Source: Amborella trichopoda
Lineage: Eukaryota > Streptophyta > Magnoliopsida > Amborellales > Amborellaceae
DNA: 64,000 bases
Assembly: GCF_000471905.2 (NCBI RefSeq)
Contig: NW_006499776.1
Location: 3,214,525-3,278,524, forward strand
Direction: 5' to 3'
How positions within the stretch are numbered: the first letter of the stretch is position 1; each line of letters starts with the position of its first letter. The position numbers and the translations under genes were made by a program. A model generated the notes under the pieces. The model made no database searches and was not told the DNA's origin. It was given only the letters and a program-made list of their open reading frames with translations. Shown here piece after piece: positions 60,251-64,000 of the stretch.

Positions 60251-61790
60251 TGGGCTTGTGGTTCAGGCCGTGGGCTCACTTCCATTTCTCTCTTTTTCTC
60301 TCTTCTCTTTTTCTCTTTTCTCTTTTTCTCTCTTTCTTTCTCTCTTATTCTCTCTGCTTCCTCCCTCTCTCCTCTCCATCTCTTTCTCTTGGTCTCTTTC
60401 TTCTCTCTCTTCTCTCCCCTCGATCTTCTCACTCTCTCTCCCCCATTCTCTCTCTTCCTTTTTCCTCTCATCTATCTCACCATTCTTCTCTACTCTCGGG
60501 CACGTGGCGTGGGACCGCATACCCATATCATATTCTCCCCCATATTTCTCTTTACTCCCTCTTTCTCTCCCCCTCTCTCTGATCATTCTTTCTCTCTCCC
60601 CTTCTTGCTCTTCTCTTTACTCTCTCTCGCAAAATCTTGGGCCTCCGGCTTGGAGCCACAGGCCATGTCTCCCCTCTCTCTCTCACGTGCTCTCTTCACT
60701 CTCCCTCTCTCTCTATGCTCTTTCTTTCTCTGTCTTCCTTTTGTTTTCTCCTTTTCTCTCTCACCTTCACTTCTCTCTCTCCCTCTTGCTCTTTGTTTTC
60801 TCTCCTTTATCTGTTTTCTCCTATTCTCTCTATGTTTTCACACTCTCTCTCTCTCTCCCTCTGTTATCCAATCTCTCTCTGCGTTCTCTCTTTCTGTGCT
60901 CCCTCTCTCTGTCTCTCCTCTACTCCTCTTTCTCTCTCCCCTTTAAGCCCATGGCTTGGAGCTGTAAGCCCATATTCTCTCTCTTACCCCTTTCTGTTTA
61001 CTTTATTCCTTCTCTCTCTCTCTTTCCCACACTCTCTGCTCTCTCCCTCTCTTTTCTCCCCCACTCTATGTTCCCTCTTTATCTTTGTTCTCTCTATCTT
61101 TGTTCTCTCTCCTCTCTCTTAGTTCTCCTTCTATCTTTGTTCTTTCTTTCTTAATTCTCCCTCTATCCCTGTTCTCTCTCTCCTTGCTCTCTCTCTCTTG
61201 CTTAGTTCTTTTCTCTTTGCTCTCTTTAATCTCTCTCTCTCCTGATTGTTCTCCCTTTCTCTTACCTTATTTATTCTCTCTCTATTTGACTCTCTCCATC
61301 CACATGTTTTCCCTCTCTCTTGTTCCCTCTCTCTCCTCTAGTCCTCTTTCTCTCTCTCCCTCAATCTTATAGCTTGGAGCTGTAGGCTTATGTTCTCTCT
61401 CTCTATCTCTGTGCTCTCTCTCTCCCTCCCTTTATCTTCTCTCTCTCTTATATCTCTCTCCTCTACTCATCTTTCTTTCCCTCAGGCCTACTCTTTGGAG
61501 ATGCAGGCCCACGTTCTCTCTCACTACTCTCTCTTTAATATCTATCTCTTCCTCTCTACTTTGTTTCTCTCTGCCCTCTCTCTCATCTCTTTTCCTTAAC
61601 CTCTTCTTCTCTCTCTACTCTCCCTACTCCCCCAAGCCGTAGACCCATGACTATTTCTCTCTCTCGCTGTGCTCTCTTCCTCAAGCATGCAGCTTGGAGT
61701 TGCAGACCTATACTTATCTCTCTCTCTCTTTACTGCTCTCCCTATCTCTCTCGTTTACTCTATTTCTTCTCTCATCAACAATCTCCCACT
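60100..61790 (+). repeat. 1.7-kb CT-rich tract with an interspersed motif
   Basis: Almost continuous CTCTCT/TTTCTC sequence, broken by copies of 'gcttggagctgtaggccca' and variants near 60645, 60950, 61372, 61490 and 61690, with weaker ones near 60255 and 61633. The motif spacing (about 100-400 bp) suggests a larger tandem unit that grew by duplication. Confidence 0.9.
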
Positions 61791-63120
61791 CTCTTTGTTG
61801 AAAGGTATGTTTGGATGCTTGTAATCCCTGGTACGAATAAGGAGGAAGAAGTTTATGATCTAGATCTGCATATGTCAAAATGCTTGTGGACTATAGAAGC
61901 AGTAGTTGAATATGTCCTGATCCAGAGTGTAATCTCCAACAGTCCCAGAATGGCCCAGTAATGCTCCGAAGCGTGGCTTTGGGACTCTTAAGAAAATTTG
62001 TAAAATTTCGTCACGATTCGACGAAGTTAAGGTAGATCAGATGCAAAATCAGTCTTCAAAATTCTGCCTCTAGCGCGTTGAGAGAAGACCCTGTAACTAC
62101 AGACCTATCGTCGGAGCTTCAAACGATCACTAGACCACTTATGTTGGATTCAAAACATTCGAAAACCCTCGGGTACCAAGTTTTGGCTTATTCGAGGTTT
62201 ATGGAGCATTCTACAGCCAACTTATTAAAAATGGGTAGGTCGCACACAATTCTGCTACACTCTCGGCGAACCAATTTCCATTTCTGGAAACTATGCTTTG
62301 TAATTTCGAAGCTAAATTCCAATGGTTATATCTCCTTCATCTTGGGTCGAAACAAGCCCAAATTTTGGGAGGATGTTTGTCTTATCGGCTCGATCGTTTT
62401 GATATATGGCATGCCCGATGGCATGGATCGAGCCGAGAGAAATGGAGGAGAGAAGATCACCATTGGAAAAGCATAAGTTGCAGATTTTTTCAAGAAGAAG
62501 GTCACTTTGATCAATGACCATATCATAGCGCTCACATAACTGATCGGCTTAAAAATGGATGCATTGCGACCATGAGGTCGAGGACTCCATTCGAGCCAAA
62601 CCTTGCGTATGATGAACGATCATAATAGAGGCATTTTCTGGCCACTGGAATCCCAATTCTGACCAAAATTCCCCAATTGAGAAAGTGGTTATTCGAGTAC
62701 CAAATCGAGCTATTCTTATTGCCAAATGATCATGACAACTTGCGCGTCATTTACACCAAAGAAATCAAGGAAAAAACATCGAGAATAGTGCAAAATTGCA
62801 AATCTAAAATCACAAGTTTCTCACATCTTTGCCACTTCAAGTTCATTGCAAAAAACCTCGATCCATGACTCAAAATCTATACCAAAATGATCACCTCACC
62901 GAGCTCATCAAGTTTTCAATATTATTTGGGCTGGAAGATGGCTGGAAAGATCCTGTACCAGCCACGTGAAATTACAAAGAACGTTCATGGCCATGGAAGG
63001 ACTGATTTGGAATTAACAAGATTATGGGTGAGGGGCAAAATCATCATTTTTTCCTTAATTTTTAGCTTTATTAATTCAAAAAATGTGTATTTTTTCAACA
63101 ATTAGGTTAGTTTTTAAGCA

Positions 63121-63153
63121 TCCACCCATGTTTTAGTGGTAGTCTATATATAA
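63121..63153 (+). promoter_or_regulatory. LTR core promoter (copy D)
   Basis: 'tccacccatgtttt' followed by 'ctatatataa', the same layout as in the other five LTRs. Confidence 0.6.
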
Positions 63154-63399
63154 CCAACATGTAATAACCGACGACAGGTCTTCCTTTGGATCATTTTTTA
63201 TCCTTTTGGCATCTTCTTGATCACTCTTGTAATGGCCCCATTTTGCTTGCATTATTGATCAAAATTTTGTGTACCCTTTCACTAGAGAGAGAGGAGAGAG
63301 AATATTTTTATCCAATTGATCACTACTCCTAGTTCCAACCGTCAAGCCAAGAACCCCCTCTAGGTAACCTTTACCCTACCAAAGTGTGAGGCGGCACCA

Positions 63400-64000
63400 A
63401 CGAGTTGCCGACCACCACCTCTCCCCCTTTTCCTCTCTCTTTCTCTCTCCTCCCTCTTATTCTTCTCTCTCTTATTCTCTCTCCTCCTCTCCTTATCTCT
63501 CTTTTTTCCTCTCTCTTCTTCTCTCTCTTCTCTTCCTTTTCTCTCTCTTCTAGATCCTTCTCCTTCTTTCTCTCTCCTTTTTTCTCTCTCTTCCCTCTTA
63601 TTCTTCTCTCTCTTGTTCTCTCTCCTCCTCTCCCTATCTCTCTTCCCTCTCTTTTAAATCCTTGTCCTTCTTTCTCTCTCCTCCTTCTCTTGTCATCTCT
63701 CATCCTTCCTCTTCCCTCTTTCTCTCTTCTATCTTCTTTATCCTTCTTGAGTGGCCTTTCTCTCTCTTCTTCTCTTGCCCTCTTCTAGATCCTTCTCCTT
63801 CTTTCTCTTTCCTCCTTTTCATCTTATCTCTCTTTCAGATCATCTTCTTTCTCTCTCATTCTCTCTTCTTCCCTCTCACTCTTTCAGATCCTCTTCTTTC
63901 TCTCTCCTCTCTCTTCTTCTCTCTCACTCTTTTGAATCCTTATTTGTCTCTCTCTTCTTCTTTTTCTTCTCTCTCCTTTTCTCTCTCTTCTTCTCTCTTA
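63400..64000 (+). repeat. CT-rich tract of LTR copy D
   Basis: CT-rich sequence from about 250 bp after the TATA box to the window edge, with 'agatccttctccttc' words repeated near 63550, 63650, 63785, 63835 and 63885. Confidence 0.9.

Larger units (their letters stand above)
58604..61795 (+). mobile_element. Tat-like LTR (copy C), cut short in its CT tract
   Basis: It starts TGTTATAGCG and carries 'ccctggtacgaataagga' 40 bases in, as copy D does after TGTTGAAAGG at 61796. It has the shared promoter pair (59829-59859) and then 1.7 kb of CT-rich leader. No CACCTAACCA-type end is found; instead copy D begins directly. Open frames of about 300 codons in the CT tract are low-complexity artefacts. 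Confidence 0.6.
61796..64000 (+). mobile_element. Tat-like LTR (copy D), runs off the window
   Basis: It starts TGTTGAAAGG. The region 62070-62260 matches the family ('gaccctgtaactacagacct', 'ggattcaaaac', 'ccctcgggtaccaagttttgg'), in the same order as at 8530-8700. 62760-62900 holds an 'atcaaggaaaaaacatcgag' block like 'aaagaaaaacatcaagaaac' at 9220. The promoter pair is at 63121-63153 and the CT tract runs from 63400 to the end of the window. Small open frames inside are not genes. Confidence 0.6.

Noticed and set aside
60032..61154. Open frames of about 300 codons (Ser/Leu/Phe) on the plus strand
   Set aside because: They lie wholly in CT-rich low-complexity DNA, occur in two overlapping frames at once and resemble no protein. 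The same holds for 9601-10055, 63405-63788 and their Arg/Glu-rich minus-strand mirrors.

Overview
This window is from a repeat-rich seed-plant genome. The evidence is one intact BAHD acyltransferase gene of the plant-specific kind, split at the intron position that is conserved in that family, set among nested plant-type Ty1/copia and Ty3/gypsy (Tat-like) retrotransposons, hAT- and Mutator-like DNA elements and long CT/GA microsatellites. There are three N gaps (4839-5111, 21425-21506, 56482-56501). The species cannot be named from the sequence. No rRNA, tRNA or CRISPR array was recognised.

Left part (1-14.47 kb). An LTR-like fragment opens the window. A badly decayed Copia polyprotein follows (RT 2.88-3.87 kb, RNase H 6.25-6.61 kb), split by a 2.4-kb hAT-like element with TIRs at 3876 and 6243. 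Next is a 3.5-kb solo LTR of a Tat-like family (8296-11766). Its leader holds a CT-rich tract and a 15-copy, 56-bp tandem array in which every unit is a hairpin. A fragment of a second LTR type lies at 13.5-14.27 kb.

Centre (14.47-36.8 kb). An 18.8-kb Tat-like gypsy element on the minus strand has both LTRs (14469-17204 and 30469-33275), a primer-binding site, a degenerate gag with three zinc knuckles, RT, RNase H, a second archaeal-type RNase H, integrase and a 5.7-kb tail carrying a 35-bp minisatellite and a GA array. It appears inserted in another Tat-like element, whose PBS and LTR lie at 34349-36789. Both are dead: stops, frameshifts, YVDD changed to YVDY in RT, and D to E in the integrase core.

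Gene (40.85-50.38 kb, minus). Two exons encode a 441-residue BAHD acyltransferase with HXXXD and DFGWG motifs. They are separated by an 8.2-kb intron that holds a truncated Copia element in antisense orientation and a long-inverted-repeat element. This is the only host gene I can support.

Right part (50.4-64 kb). A 1,020-bp Mutator-like element has a perfect 9-bp target duplication. After it come AT-rich sequence with several short tandem duplications, an RNase H fragment, a possible solo LTR, and two head-to-tail Tat-like LTRs (from 58604 and 61796) joined inside a CT microsatellite. Six LTRs in the window share a CACCCATGTTT-type motif just upstream of the TATA box and a CT-rich leader, so they are branches of one lineage.
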